Assembly: GCA_002007465.1 (NCBI GenBank)
Contig: LNAC01000273.1
Span: 1,349,632-1,413,631, forward strand
Reading direction: 5' to 3'
From: Ailurus styani
Lineage: Eukaryota; Chordata; Mammalia; Carnivora; Ailuridae
DNA length: 64,000 nt
The position numbers and the translations under genes were made by a program. The notes under the pieces were generated by a model. It did no database searches, was not told the DNA's origin, and saw nothing but the letters and a program-made list of their open reading frames with translations. Positions 47,001 to 59,115 of the stretch are shown here, piece by piece (positions within the stretch are counted from its first letter, which is position 1; each line of letters opens with the position of its first letter).

Positions 47001-48540
47001 TGGAATTTTCTTTTCATAAGTCTTACAGAAGTCTTACATACGTTGTGTTTGCCACAAACATGGTTTTTTTATTTCGAGTGGTATCATAAGTCCATAATTT
47101 ACTTGCATTTCTAAAGCAGATATTTAAAAAATTACATCTAGAATGTAGATTAGGAGCCTTCTTTTTTCAATGTGTCCTCTTTAAAGCTAACAATTTTTTT
47201 CTCATCTTATATTCTGTCAATGACACTGCTGTGGGCTTGGTTTTTTAATTTTTTAATGTGTAGGAGATGTTTGGCAAGTAATAGCATTCCTTTCCTATCA
47301 AGTTTTACAGCTTTTATATAGCCAGAATAACCCATTTAAACTCATATTCATTCTATACATACTCGGTTTTAGTGGTATTTCTTCTTTGTATGCCCTCTTA
47401 TAATTAGGAAGAAGGCCCCGAAGGGCCCAATTAGCCAACATGTGAATGTAATTATAACTCTTGACTTTTTTCTTTCTTCTCCTTGTATGTATGTCTGTGT
47501 AGTATATAGCATAACCTACTTGGGAGAAAATTCTAACCAGGAATAAATTACATATTGAGCTTTTAGCTAATTTATGGCAAACATTCATCATGGTTGCCTA
47601 AGAGACACAGTTTCCTTTCACCTATATTAAGAACAGTAGAAAGAATGGAAGTGCCTTTCATAGTGAGCTTCCTCTCACATTTGGAAGTTGAACTAAACAA
47701 CTAACCTTCCAGTCAACCCTGTATCCAGTGTCAAATCATCATGAAGCCTGATCTTGCCAAGAGAGGAATTCTTGTGAGGGCTGAAGTTTGAGTGGTGAAT
47801 TGGTGAATTAGTGAAAGATGTGTGATCAGCCAGCATTTGTTACAAACAAGACAATTTATAGCTACAGGAAGTTGAGGTCTGAGGAAAGAATTGAGACGTT
47901 GCTGCTGCATAGTATTAATTCTCAGGGCCAAGTTCCCCAGTTGTGATTGTCTTGTAATGTAACTAGTTCTACAAGTGCTGTCCCAGGCACCAACAGACAC
48001 CACTCTGAGACAGTCCTCTCTCTCATATTTAAGAGGTTCTTTGTTCTCTTGGGACAATTAAAGTTGTTTTCAATGCATGGTGAATTTCCAGAGACCGAAT
48101 TTCTCATCATGAAATAATGCATTTTCAATATATTTGAGATTAACCAAGGAATTTTTAGTCTCAGTTCATATTGAACGTTCAAGTAGATGGCCACGTAAAT
48201 GTTTTGTGTAAGTGCCTTTACTTTTATAACATGAATGCATAACTTATATTAACATGAGCATCTTGTACTGGGGCCACTAGGTACAAATATGCAAATTGTT
48301 CACTGTATTACTCCAGAAGGGGCCCTTGCCTTAAACTCTGATGTTAATGTTGCCCTCTAGAGGGCTGAAATATGCTATCTTGGGCTGCTACTCTGAGTTT
48401 GTTTACTAATTTTCTTGTTTTTATTCCCAGTTAGAATCATCTGTTGCCCTAATCCGTCACTATCTAAGCTTACTTGTTCACATTTTATTCTTATCTTGTC
48501 TGTCTTATATAGGTTATAATGATCACAGCTAATAAGAATT
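44090..48540. other. Long non-coding stretch
   Basis: No convincing repeat or gene across about 4.4 kb apart from A-rich patches (such as 45385-45410). Open frames of 85-108 codons (44715-44972 plus; 47298-47591, 47731-48057 and 47922-48194 minus) show no recognisable domain and no splice or promoter context, so I do not call them genes. Confidence 0.45.
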
Positions 48541-48544
48541 AACA

Positions 48545-48725
48545 TTATTTAACTGCATTATCACATTTAATCCTCATAATAACTCTCCAAAGAAGATTTT
48601 ATTACTGCTCTCATTTTACAGATAAGAAAACAAAAGCATTCAAGGATACAGCTTTTAAACTGGGGAGCTGAGATTTTTAACCCAGTCTTTCCAACTTCAG
48701 AGCTAGAGACCTACATTACTAATTC
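48545..48725 (-). repeat. MIR relic, antisense
   Basis: CACATTTAATCCTCATAATAACTC, then CATTTTACAGATAAGAAAACAAAAGC, then GGGAGCTGAGATTTTTAACCCAGTC. Reversed MIR order. Confidence 0.82.
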
Positions 48726-48739
48726 ACAGACAAACTACT

Positions 48740-49695
48740 ATTACATTCTAAACAACAGCTATGCATAAATAGGGTCTTTCCTCAGCCATATTATCTCCTG
48801 GGGCTTTGGTCACCTGCAGCTCTTTTGTTGTTTCCACCTTCTTCCTACTACCTGTTAACCAGTCAGATTTCTCATCTATCTGCCTTGCTCTACGAAATCT
48901 TAGTTGAAATAAATGAAAGTTTTATGGAAAGAAAACACTTAGGAAATCCAAGCCCATCCTGCCTGTAAAACAAAAAACAAAATAAAAAACAATGAAAAAC
49001 CAAACACAAAACAAAAAACCCTTTAAACTGGGTCAAAACTTAATATTTTCCTTGGACCATATTTGTACATTGTAGGAAATGTAGGTCAATATTAACAAAT
49101 CTATTATGGGTTAACCCATACCTGGAAAGATTGAGTTTATTTTACTTTAGCCTGACTGAATTATCCTTTGACTTCTTGCCAGTCAGTCTAGGTGGTGTAG
49201 CACCTAGAAATCTACAAATTCAACATGAGGCTCTTACAAATATTGAAAGATGTTGGTTTATGGGTCAAGGCTCTTCCTGAGACTACTGAAGAGGTGTGTC
49301 GAGTGAAAGGAGTAGTTGGGAAATTGCAGAAGTCTCATAGAGTTAAGGGAATATTACAATTAGAAGAAGCAGAAAAAATATGAGAGTAACGAGGAAGAAA
49401 ATACTGATGTTTTATGACTGGCACCTGAAAGTAAGTTCTAAGAAACCAAACATGCTAACCCACCTAACAGGGAAGAAAAATTTACCTGTTCGGGTGAAGA
49501 CATATTTAATCTAACTTTATGTTCAATATTAAATCAGTTAACCAGTATTGACTGGGCAATGAAGCAATATCAAAATTATGATAGGACCTAGTATAGCTAA
49601 TCTGAAAATTTCAGAGTATAAAGATATGTATGCAAGAAATATTTTATAGATTAAACATCCTAATGGGGGCTGTATTCTGAGAGATCATAGAAGAT
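48740..49695. other. Non-coding DNA with A-rich patch
   Basis: A (CAAAA)-like A-rich patch lies at about 48967-49018. The rest is unique-looking. Confidence 0.5.
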
Positions 49696-49715
49696 TTTTA
49701 AAAAACTGTGAACTG

Positions 49716-49888
49716 GGGCACCGGGCAGCTCAGTCGGTAAAGTGTCTGCTTTCAGCTCAGGTCGTGATCCTGAGGTTCTGGGATCGAGCCCTGCATCAGG
49801 CTCCCTGCTCAGCAGGGAGTCTGCATCTACCACTTACTTTCCCTCTATGCTCTCTCTCTCTCTCAAATAAATAAATAAAATCTTTAAA
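49716..49888 (+). mobile_element. CAN-SINE, older type
   Basis: Head GGGCACCGGGCAGCTCAGTCGG and tail AAATAAATAAATAAAATC. An imperfect flanking repeat (AAAACTGTGAACTG / AAAAATGTGGACTG) marks the target duplication. Confidence 0.94.
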
Positions 49889-49903
49889 AAAAAATGTGGA
49901 CTG

Positions 49904-50670
49904 TAAGGCCCCCAGCTCCATTTTATTTAGTCTGAAGTCATGTTTTCTGTCAAGCAGAAAAATGTGAATGCAATTTTGTGTCCCACTAGATACATTTTTT
50001 CCTGACAAATCATACAATGCCATATTGTTTTAATACTAATTTAATTGATTTCTTTTATCTTTCATGCTTTGGGAATACCTACATAGTATCTCAGTTCTAA
50101 AACAAGATAAATAGCTAACTATCAGTATATAACTTGAACCTTTACCCAAGTGTAAATGTAAAACAGGAATATATCAACTAGCATTCAGCTAACATGGACA
50201 TTTGCTGTATTATTATCCCATTAAAACATTGTGTATTTTTGTTCTTTATCAATGACTATAACTCAGTAATTAGGAGATTGTCTCAAATGGCTGACTACTT
50301 GAACCCCAGAACTCTAGAAATGACATATAAAATGTGAATTTTAAAGAGTACTTTTATAATTATGTGTGCAAGAGTAATGAATAGGTTCTATAGACCACTG
50401 ATTTTAGGAATTAATGAAAGACAAGAAGCAAATTAGAACAGATGGATAGATAAAAACATATGCTGATGTAGAGGAAGGAGTCATTTCAGATAGAAGGAGC
50501 AGGATGAGGCTAGTGCTTTTAGGGGAATTACACCCAGATTTTGATATGAATCTGCCTTCCTAACTTGCACAGATGGTCTGCAACAGCAGTCAGCAAGAGG
50601 TTTATTTCAGAGACTGAACTTGAAAGTGTAGGCATTTGAGCTAGCAAAGAAAAGGTGTGTCCCATCCCCC
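49904..50670. other. Non-coding DNA
   Basis: AT-rich unique sequence; nothing recognised. Confidence 0.45.
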
Positions 50671-50687
50671 AAAGATAACAGCATTTT

Positions 50688-51112
50688 TATTTATTTATTT
50701 ATTTACTTACTTACTTACTTAATTACTTACTTACTTATTTACTTACTTACTTATTTATTGAAAGTAGGGTGAAGGAAGGGTCAGAGGGAGAGGGGGAGAG
50801 AGAGAGAATCCTTATTCACCTGCAGCTTGATCTCATAACCCTGAGATAATGACCTAAGCCAAAATCAAGAGTCAGACACTTGGGCACCTGGGTGGCTCAG
50901 TGGGTTAAGCCTCTGCTTTCGGCTCAGGTCATGATCTCAGGGTCCTGGGATCGAGGCCGGCATGGGGCTCTCCGCTCAGCGGGGAGCCTGCTTCCTCCTC
51001 TCTCTCTGCCTGCCTCTCTGCCTACTTGTGATCTCTCTCTCTCTCTGTCAAATAAATAAATAAAATCTTAAAAAAATTGTCAGACACTTAATGGACTGAA
51101 CGACCCAGGTGC
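50688..51112 (-). mobile_element. Older CAN-SINE split by a younger one
   Basis: Reverse-oriented old copy. Its tail has expanded into a TTTA/CTTA tetranucleotide array (about 50688-50760), its body runs to 50881, and its tRNA-like head resumes at 51090-51112. Decayed target repeats AAGATAACAGCATTT / AAGATAATGGCATTT lie at 50672 and 51115. Confidence 0.92.
50882..51078 (+). mobile_element. Younger CAN-SINE nested in an older CAN-SINE
   Basis: Complete forward copy with the CCTCCTCTCTCTCTGCCTGC middle. An 11-bp duplication GTCAGACACTT at 50871-50881 and 51079-51089 is sequence of the older SINE, which fixes the order of events. Confidence 0.97.
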
Positions 51113-51130
51113 CCAAGATAATGGCATTTC

Positions 51131-51880
51131 TTAAAGAGTAGGAGATTCCTACAGAAATTGAGATATCATTGTTCCCAACCTAGTGGCACTTCATGCTTTT
51201 CCCCTGAATTGCTGTAAAACATCATCCAAAGAAAACATACTAGCATGAATTAGTAAAACAAATGTTATAGATCATAACCCAGGAAAAAGGAAAAAAAAAG
51301 AAATCTGAGAGAGAATGGATAAGTTAAAGATAAATATTGGTGTGCAAAGAGACCAGTAAAACTTACAGTTAAAGCCAAACACTTATTGCTGTATAATATT
51401 AAAACATTGAAACAGTATAAAACTGAAATACCAGATAGTATCAGCATGGAAATATTGGGACAAGAAAAAGAGGGAAATCGAAAACTCTTTCTATGATAAA
51501 TATATCTAGTGATATGAAAAACTCTAAATAGTGACAAAAACATGATTAAATAGGTGTGTTAAATATTGAAGGATGATGATCATCAGAAGAAATTATGTGA
51601 ATATTATATATACACACATATATCTCAAATACCTGGAATAAAAGATAAATGAATAGATACTAAGAAAAATAGAAGAGACAAGTCCTGATTAATTTTATTT
51701 TAATGGCCAAAACTGTGAGGAGTGCAAATACTACTTGAAATGAGAGAGACTCCTTGAATGTATGGTGCACTGAAGGGGGTGCATAATCAATAACAAACAG
51801 AATCAAAGATCAGTTCCAGTTACATGCTACTTATAAGAGACACACTTAAAAATACACACGAAAAATTATCTTTAAAGAAA
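51131..51880. other. AT-rich non-coding DNA
   Basis: No supported feature. Part may be L1-derived but it is too diverged to say. Confidence 0.4.
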
Positions 51881-51884
51881 TGGA

Positions 51885-52068
51885 CGGGCGCTTGGGTGGG
51901 TCAGTCATTAAGCATCTGCCTTAGACTCAGGTCATGGTCCCAGGACCCTGGGATGGAGTCCCCCTCAGCAGGAAGCCTGCTTCTCCTTCTCTCACTCCCC
52001 ATGCTTGTGTTCCCTGTCTTGCTGTGTCTCTCTCTGTCAAATAAATAAATAAAATCTTAAAAAATAAG
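51885..52068 (+). mobile_element. CAN-SINE, different older subfamily
   Basis: Head GGGCGCTTGGGTGGGTCAGTC. The 3' half, CTCACTCCCCATGCTTGTG then CTTGCTGTGTCTCTCTCTG, differs from the CCTCCTCTCTCTCTGCC type. I associate it with a SINE branch shared more widely among dog-like carnivores. Confidence 0.94.
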
Positions 52069-52189
52069 AGATGGAAAAGTATTTGTCAAATAACAAATAG
52101 AAGCAAAGGATTATTAATATCAGGCAAAATAGAAATCAAGGTGAAATTCTGCACATCCTGAATTTCATAGACAATATATGTTATTTTCC

Positions 52190-53790
52190 TTCTGCCTAAA
52201 GAATGAACTTTTATTTTTCTTTTAGTGCTAGTCAGCCAGTGCTACCTTTTCTCAGTTTTTGTAGATCTGAAAGTCTTTATTCTGCCTTTATCTTGAAGGG
52301 TAGTTTGTTGGGTATATAAGTCTCAGTTGGTAATTATTTCCTTTAAACATATACAGAAGTCATTCCATTATTTTCTGACGTTTCATTGTTGAGAAGTCAC
52401 CTGCTAATCATATTGTTGCTCCTTTGCAGGTAATGTGTGATTTTCCATCCTTTGGCCGCTTCTCATTTTTTTTTTCCAGTTTTAAACAGTTTTATTATAG
52501 TAAGTCTATATATTGTTTTCTTTTGTATTTATATTTTAGAATTTTATAGAGCTTCTACAAACTGTTTATTGTCTTTGTTTTTTTGAAACTCAGGGGCATT
52601 ATTTCTTTAAATATTCTTTCAGTTCCATTCATAAATGGATTCCAGTTGTCCATTGGTTAGCATATTAGAGAATGTCTCACTTGTCACTTCTACTCTTTCT
52701 ATTTTAAGCTCTCTTTTAAAATTCATTTTTATCCTTTTAATCCCAGTTTGTATATTCTGTATTGCTGTATCTTGCAGATTACTGATCTTGTGTTCTGCTC
52801 TGCCCCATATGCTCTTAAGCCTTTTTTTGAGTTTTTTTATTTTTGAGTTCTTATTTTATTGTACTTCTTAGTCCAAAATTCCCATTTTTTCTAGTTGCTA
52901 TTCTCTTGTTAAATTTATTTATTTTACCCTACTCCCTTTTTCTCTGTATTTCTTACAGACACACAAACACATGCACACATACACACTGTATTTCTATGGC
53001 CCTGTGTTTTTGTTCTTCTAGTAATTTTTTAAATTAAATATTGGATATTATGTATAAAAACTACCAAGGACCAAGATGATGCAATTGTTCTCTAGTGAGT
53101 TTCTGTTCTTTCTGTTGTTAGGTAGAATGAGGCTGACCACCTGAATCCAAAGACAGAGCTGAGGTGAGACTAGGTTATGATTTGGGTTTTGCCCAGACTC
53201 CGTCTATCCTGTTAACCTGCATTCCCAGGTCACAGTCATTCTGAGCTTTCAGCTGAGAGCCTTTGTGTTTGCTGGTTTCTTACTTAACTGTTTCTAAATT
53301 CAAATCTGAATTTCTTTAGAAGGGAAAGTGTTTTTTCCTGATTAGCTGCTTGGCCTTTTGTCTCTCCAGTTTTAGACTTTGACAAATGTCTTGGAAGAAA
53401 TCTGCCGATGTGTCAAGTCTAGTTTTCTGTCCACCATTCTGCTGGCATCTTGGCCAATTTTGTTATGTTCAGTCTCCAAAGATCATCATAAACTGCTGTT
53501 TTTTCTGCCTCCCAGCAGTTGCCATTTGCCCAAGCAAAGTACACATTCTCAGATTTATCTCCTACACTCAGGTTTGGCAATTCCCCAGAGAAAAATGCAG
53601 CTACAGAAACTCAGCTCAATTCTTTCAGTTCTCCTCTCCTTAGGATCTTGGCTCTATAATCCTTATTGTTTTCAGCAGCAATGCTTTCTGGATTCTGTCT
53701 GGCTTATTTTTAGTTGCTTCAGTTGGCTTATTTGCCTATCACATACTCCTTTAACCTTTCTGGAAGTAAAACTCTCTGAACCAGTTTTCT
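52190..53790 (-). mobile_element. Ancient antisense LINE-1 (L1M type), 5'/ORF1 part
   Basis: Landmarks: TTTCATTGTTGAGAAGTCACCTGC, TATTTCTTTAAATATTCTTTCAG, AGATTACTGATCTTGTGTTCTG, and ATATTGGATATTATGTATAAAAAC. These follow the reversed order of the ORF1/5' UTR section of old mammalian L1s. The overlapping open frames at 53379-53801 (140 codons) and 53386-53643 are on the non-coding strand and are shadows. Confidence 0.65.
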
Positions 53791-53794
53791 TTAA

Positions 53795-53825
<31 letters not shown>

Positions 53826-53880
53826 ACAAAATACACACACACATATGATTATATATATGATGCATATATATGATTGTTGA
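53791..53880. repeat. (AAAT)n with adjoining (CA)n/(TA)n
   Basis: About nine AAAT/TAAA units, then ACACACACAC and a TA-rich stretch. Confidence 0.95.
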
Positions 53881-54289
53881 ATGTCTATTGAATTACATAC
53901 TATTTTATTTATTCCTTACAACAAATTTTAGGAGTATATATAACTGTTTCCATTTTTAGCATATGAATTGAAATTACTTCCCAATCTATATAGTCTCTGC
54001 AAAGCAGATTTTGAAATGATCTCCCTGTTTATGAAGAGAAACTCTGTGCTTTTCCTACTATATCGCATTTCTTGATGCTGATGAAAGTGAAGGGAAAGTG
54101 GAGCACCTTCAGAGGCCTGAAGTCAAAGAAATTTGTGACTCTTTAAGAAGTTTGCACACGCCCCATGGTCTAGTTCTGTGATGCCACTCTCTCTAATCTC
54201 TGTCTAAGTAAATGTACTGGAGTAGTTAGAGCCAACCAGCCATAGGGAAAAAATGTGGAAAATAAATCACCATAATGGTATTATACAGC

Positions 54290-54440
54290 ACATGGATTGA
54301 GAATTATTTATGTACCAAGCTCTCTACATGTATTAACATGCTTAAAGCTCCCCATAACCTGATGGCCTGAATCCCTTTTTATTCTTAGCCAAGCCTCATG
54401 AGATAATAGGGTGAATGGTTTAACTTCAAAGGCCAGACAT
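54290..54440 (-). repeat. Possible MIR relic, antisense
   Basis: Contains ACCAAGCTCTCTACATGTATTAACATG and AACCTGATGGCCTGAATCCC. It resembles the reversed 3' half of MIR; weak. Confidence 0.4.
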
Positions 54441-54569
54441 TATTGCATATACTGCACCCAAAGTGAGAAGCCATATTCTTTTTCTTGTTTGGGAAGCAAA
54501 AACACTCCATGTTAGAGAAGAGAACCAAGGAATCAAATTTTTCTTGGCATCTTGCAGTGACTAAATTTA

Positions 54570-54895
54570 AAAATTTTATCTCACTTATATGTGAAGTCTA
54601 AGAAAGTTGAACCTATAAAAAAACAAAGGGTTAAATAGTGCTTATTAGGGGATTGGGTGGAGGATGATAGGAGTGATGATGTTTAAGGATATAAATTTGT
54701 ACCAAGTAGTAAGTTAGCCATAGAGATCTGACACACAGCATAATAAATATAGACAATGATACTCTACTATCATTTTGTAATATGATAAGTATCACTACAT
54801 GGGCAGTCATATTACAGTATATGAATTTATCAAAGCAACATGCTTATACCTTAAACTTACCCAGTATTACACATCAAATTTATTTTTAAAAAAGA
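54570..54895 (+). mobile_element. L1 3'-UTR fragment, sense
   Basis: ATCTCACTTATATGTGAAGTCTAAG, then GATACTCTACTATCATTTTGTAATATG, then ACCTTAAACTTACCCAGTATTACACATCAAATTTATTTTT. This is the characteristic end of an older L1 3' UTR. 5' truncated. Confidence 0.75.
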
Positions 54896-55096
54896 TATAA
54901 TTTGGATTAAATATAAATGTTATCAAGCCATTATCAAATTTAGCAGTTTCTATATTCTGTGGAAAAGATATATAGTCCCTGACTATAATAAAACTAAGGA
55001 AACAAATAATTTTATTTTTAATATTATTATTATAAAAAATCTTTATGTCTATGCCCCTATGTGGGCAAGTGATTCACTAATGTTTCATTGTTTTTC

Positions 55097-55310
55097 ATTT
55101 TTTTAAAAGCTTTTATTTATTTATGTGATAGAAAGAGAGAGAGAAGTGAGAGAGAGAGAGCACCAGCAGTGGGAAGGAGCAGAGGAGAAGAGAGAAGCAG
55201 ATTCTCCACTGAACAGGGAGCCTGAGGATTCAGGCTTGATCCTAGGACCCCCAAGATCATGACCTGAGCTGAAGGCAGACACTTAACCAACTGAGCCACC
55301 TAGATGCCCC
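55097..55310 (-). mobile_element. CAN-SINE, older type
   Basis: Reverse copy with tail TTTTATTTATTTATGTGATAG through to head GAGCCACCTAGATGCCCC. Flanks TTTTTCATTTTTT / CTTTTTCATGTTTT are a probable decayed target duplication. Confidence 0.93.
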
Positions 55311-55314
55311 ATCT

Positions 55315-58190
55315 TTTTCATGTTTTGCTTTATTAAAATTCTCTTTGAAAAATACAATGTACTCAGCACATTAGAGTATAAAAATATTGTTGGACACCGT
55401 ATGCAAATATTTTTATATCAATTTGTGAATGAGCAACAAACTAATATTCTATATTATAGAATAAACTATAAAGATGGAAAAGGGCCTATTTATGGTATGA
55501 TATATTTCCTTTTTCTATGATTTGGATTATTATGGATTGGTTAAATGAATTCATATATAATGAGTGAAAATAATTCTGATCTAAAAATCTCCTGTGGGGT
55601 ACAACAAAGTAAAATTGTAGGGGAAAAAATTGGCGTATCAGAGACAGTTATGACTGCCCCTTTCCATTTTTATTAAAAGTGAAGCTCTGTAGCAGATGGG
55701 CTTCAAAGATATTTTAAAGATTTAAGTGCTAATGCATGGGAGAATTCCAATGCAAACAGTTCCTTTAAAGTACTTCAGTGCATGCTGGGCTGTGGGAGGG
55801 ACCTGGAGAGGCCTCTTAATCTTGCTTAGATCTTTCCATTAATAGAGTGCTATAAAATTACCTTCAACATGCATAAGAAAAGTGGTTTTACTGGGAGAAG
55901 CTTGGCTTCTTCCTGAATTATATTCCCCTCAACTAAAATGTAGTAAACCATTCTAAATAAGGAAACAACTCCAGCTGCGATGGATGGGTTTCAGTTGGGA
56001 TTATTTTATTAAATATTGAATATTTTATTATTTGAAAGCATATGGCATACAAATGTTGAGAATTTCCAAGGAAGCCAACTTCTCATTGGAATAGCATTCC
56101 ATTTTTTAGTGCATAAACAATTGGTTAAAGTTAAGTATTTAAAATGGAAATATGTTGTTTTATTTTAGAGCCTAGTATCATCACAAAGTTTATGTCTATG
56201 AAAATGTCTAGCAAAGTCAATGCAGGCTCGCCACAGTCATATTAAGAATTATGGTGGTGACAATTGTGAGGTCATTAAAGTTGATAATCTGTGTTACCTG
56301 TGATATGTTTATAAGTATTATGCATGCAACAAAAAGGCAAGGAGAATTTGGGTAACCAATTATTTAACTAACTCAGTATAACCAAGAAACCTGCTGAAGA
56401 AAAAAAGAACAAATTCTATCATTCCTAGAAATCTATGTTTGTTCCATGATCAAATTACCCCCCACTTTTACTGTTTAGTTATACAGAATGTGACAGAATA
56501 ATTTCATATGTGAATTTGCTCTTGAAAGAGAAATTTTTTTATATTTAAGAAATAGATTTTTTCATGATATTAGATTATATTTTTCTTTATATTTTTACTC
56601 TAATCATGACACAGTCTACATCTAGAAAAAAACAAGTTATGATAAAAAATGGAAATTAAAAATGTAGTTTTCTGTTTACAATTGAAAATTGTTTTTTTCT
56701 TTCTTATTTCCACTTTATCCAATTTTGTAGTGATGAAATGGTACGCTCTTAGCTGTTGAACAGGTGTCAGTAACCAACCAGAAAAAGTAGATTTGAAATC
56801 TTATGATATCAGGCCTCATCCTATCCATGACTAGTGGGTATGACCAACATGGTGAAGTGAATTCCTTCCCAGGCTCTGCCACCAGAGAAACCTTGTATAA
56901 CCCAGGTAACTGTGTATAAGTAATATAATTTTGGTAAATCACCCTTTTGTGTTTGCAGTGTAAGAATAATTATATGTATACTATACTATATTTGTGGAAA
57001 TGAAATTCATAATATTTTGAAGAAATTTTTTAAATTACAAAGTCCTATATAGTTGTTAGTAGTTATTTCTACGTTGCTACTATGAAAAGCTCTGCTCATA
57101 TTGGGTCACGGGAAATTATTCTCCCTCTCTGTCTAGTTTGCAGCTAGACGACTTTACTCCCCTCCACTTTTTTTTTTTAACAGAGTGGGGAGTCCAGCAG
57201 TGAAAGCCTACACTAAATTAGATGAGTAGAAAAACAAAAATCAGGAATGACATTCTCATTCCATTGTTGCCACCCACCCAAGTTATCCCCACCATCACCC
57301 CTATTTATAACAAGAGTTTTACTTGGTGAAGTACTCCATAAATCAGATCAAGGATTTACAAGATGTCTTTTTTATTTCATAGATTTAAACATAGATTGAA
57401 TGCTTGCATAAATATTATACCATTTTTTATAAAATACTAGCTTAACCAAAATACCATTAAGTAGTACAGAACCAATAAATAAAGCAGCATTCCAATCCAG
57501 ACATATTATTAAGAGAGGAAGCAATCAGATCTATAAAATAGTTCTACATTGTAGAACTAGGAGGGTGTAGGAGGGTGAACTCTTACAAACCAGATGTTTT
57601 AATTTTGGTATGGTCTTTGTATAGTACAGTGTGTTCTAAGGAACTTTGTAGTCACTGATTAGAAAAAGCCTCACTTAACCCAGGTACTTTTGTTTCTCCC
57701 AATTCTGAATGTTGTGTACAACTTAAAGTGCTCTAGTACTGACCTTTAATGGCCTCAAATGAATAATGTCCATCTGAGATTAACAATTTTTTTATATCAA
57801 TAATGCTTCTAAGTAAAAAAAAACAAAGTATTTTGTTCTTACTTTTTCATGTGCCAGTCTCTGTTTATTTGATATAAATGGAAATTCTTTCAACATTTTG
57901 TTTCTCTTCTAGATATGTTGCTCTTCCTAATCCTTTATAGGGAAGTCTTGATGTGGACTATTTGCAGACGTTTGTTTAACTATAGTTTTACCTTGTGTTG
58001 GTGTCTTTGTTAGATGTTTAGAACTGAGAAGCAAGTAAATAGAGCAACATACAGAGAGCCCCAAAAGAAACAACAAATATTTACCAAGGAATTCTTCTGA
58101 GGATTTATAAAGTGGGAATTATCCTGGCTCCTGCTTTGGAAGTAGTGATGACCTAAAAACACAAATGGTCATGTATGAGCATTAGTCAGT
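55315..58190. other. Non-coding DNA with one candidate conserved block
   Basis: No gene or named repeat. The 55690-55960 segment is higher in complexity than its surroundings; see findings. Confidence 0.45.
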
Positions 58191-58194
58191 GTGA

Positions 58195-58330
58195 ATTAGA
58201 GCATCATAGTGAAAACTGGCTTTGGAATCTGTAGACATAAGTTTAGTAGGATTCTTACTATCTGGCTCTGGTGAATTATGTAATCTCTAAACATCAGTTT
58301 CCATGGAATAAATGAAAGCTAATATCATTA
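58195..58330 (+). repeat. MIR relic
   Basis: ACTGGCTTTGGAATCTGTAGACATAAG, then TTACTATCTGGCTCTGG, then GTAATCTCTAAACATCAGTTTCC. MIR core order. Confidence 0.6.
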
Positions 58331-58659
58331 ATGAACAATTCTGATGACGAGTAATTTTTTTGCCTTAATCATATATATGTATGTGTCACATGATCTATGA
58401 CAGGGGAAATGATCCATCTACTCTGCTTCTCTGTCAGTAAAATCCACCCTGTTTCTTTTTTAGTAAAATGCTGAGCTCCTTTGAAGGAGCTAACGTCTGT
58501 AGGAAGGAAAGTGCTACATAAATCCAATTATTTCATGGAGAATGGTAAAGGGGCAATGCTGTTGAAATTCAATTAAATTTAACAGTAAGCATGTGCTTTC
58601 AGGAAAATAAAGTGTAGTTTTACTGATGCCTTTGCCATCCATGCAAATTAACAGGATAT

Positions 58660-58675
58660 GAAGGCCACGTCTGTT

Positions 58676-58712
<37 letters not shown>

Positions 58713-58756
58713 TGGTATATTAGTTTTTTAACAAAATANCGAAGGCCACGTCTGTT

Positions 58757-58796
<40 letters not shown>

Positions 58797-58822
58797 TGGT
58801 ATATTAGTTTTTTAACAAAATA
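58660..58822. repeat. Duplicated segment around a single N (assembly join)
   Basis: Copy 1 (58660-58738, 79 bp) and copy 2 (58741-58822, 82 bp) are the same sequence: GAAGGCCACGTCTGTTTATA, an AAT array, then ATTGGTATATTAG to ACAAAATA. They differ by one AAT unit. The only unknown base, at 58739, lies between them. This is the signature of overlapping contig ends that were not merged. Confidence 0.9.
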
Positions 58823-59115
58823 CCACAGACTATATGACTTAAGTTATGGAAATTAATGTTCTCACAGTTCTAGAGGCTAGAAGTCCAAGGTCAAGGTTTC
58901 AGCAGTTCTGGTTTCTTCCAAAGTCTCTCTCCTTTGCTTGTTCTGTCTCTACATAGTTGTCCCTCAGTCACTGTGTTGTCTGTGTCCTGTCTCTTCTTCT
59001 AAGAACATTAGTCAAATTGGAGTAGGGTTCCACATATATGACTTCATTTTATACTAATTATCTTTTTAAATATCCTAACTCTTAATACAGTCACATTGTA
59101 AGATACTGAGGTTTA

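Noticed and set aside
53379..53801. 140-codon plus-strand frame
   Set aside because: Lies on the non-coding strand of an ancient antisense L1 with low-complexity Ser/Leu composition.
58681..58800. Genuine tandem duplication of an AAT microsatellite block
   Set aside because: The unknown base sits exactly at the junction and the same pattern recurs at 59313, so an assembly overlap explains both better.
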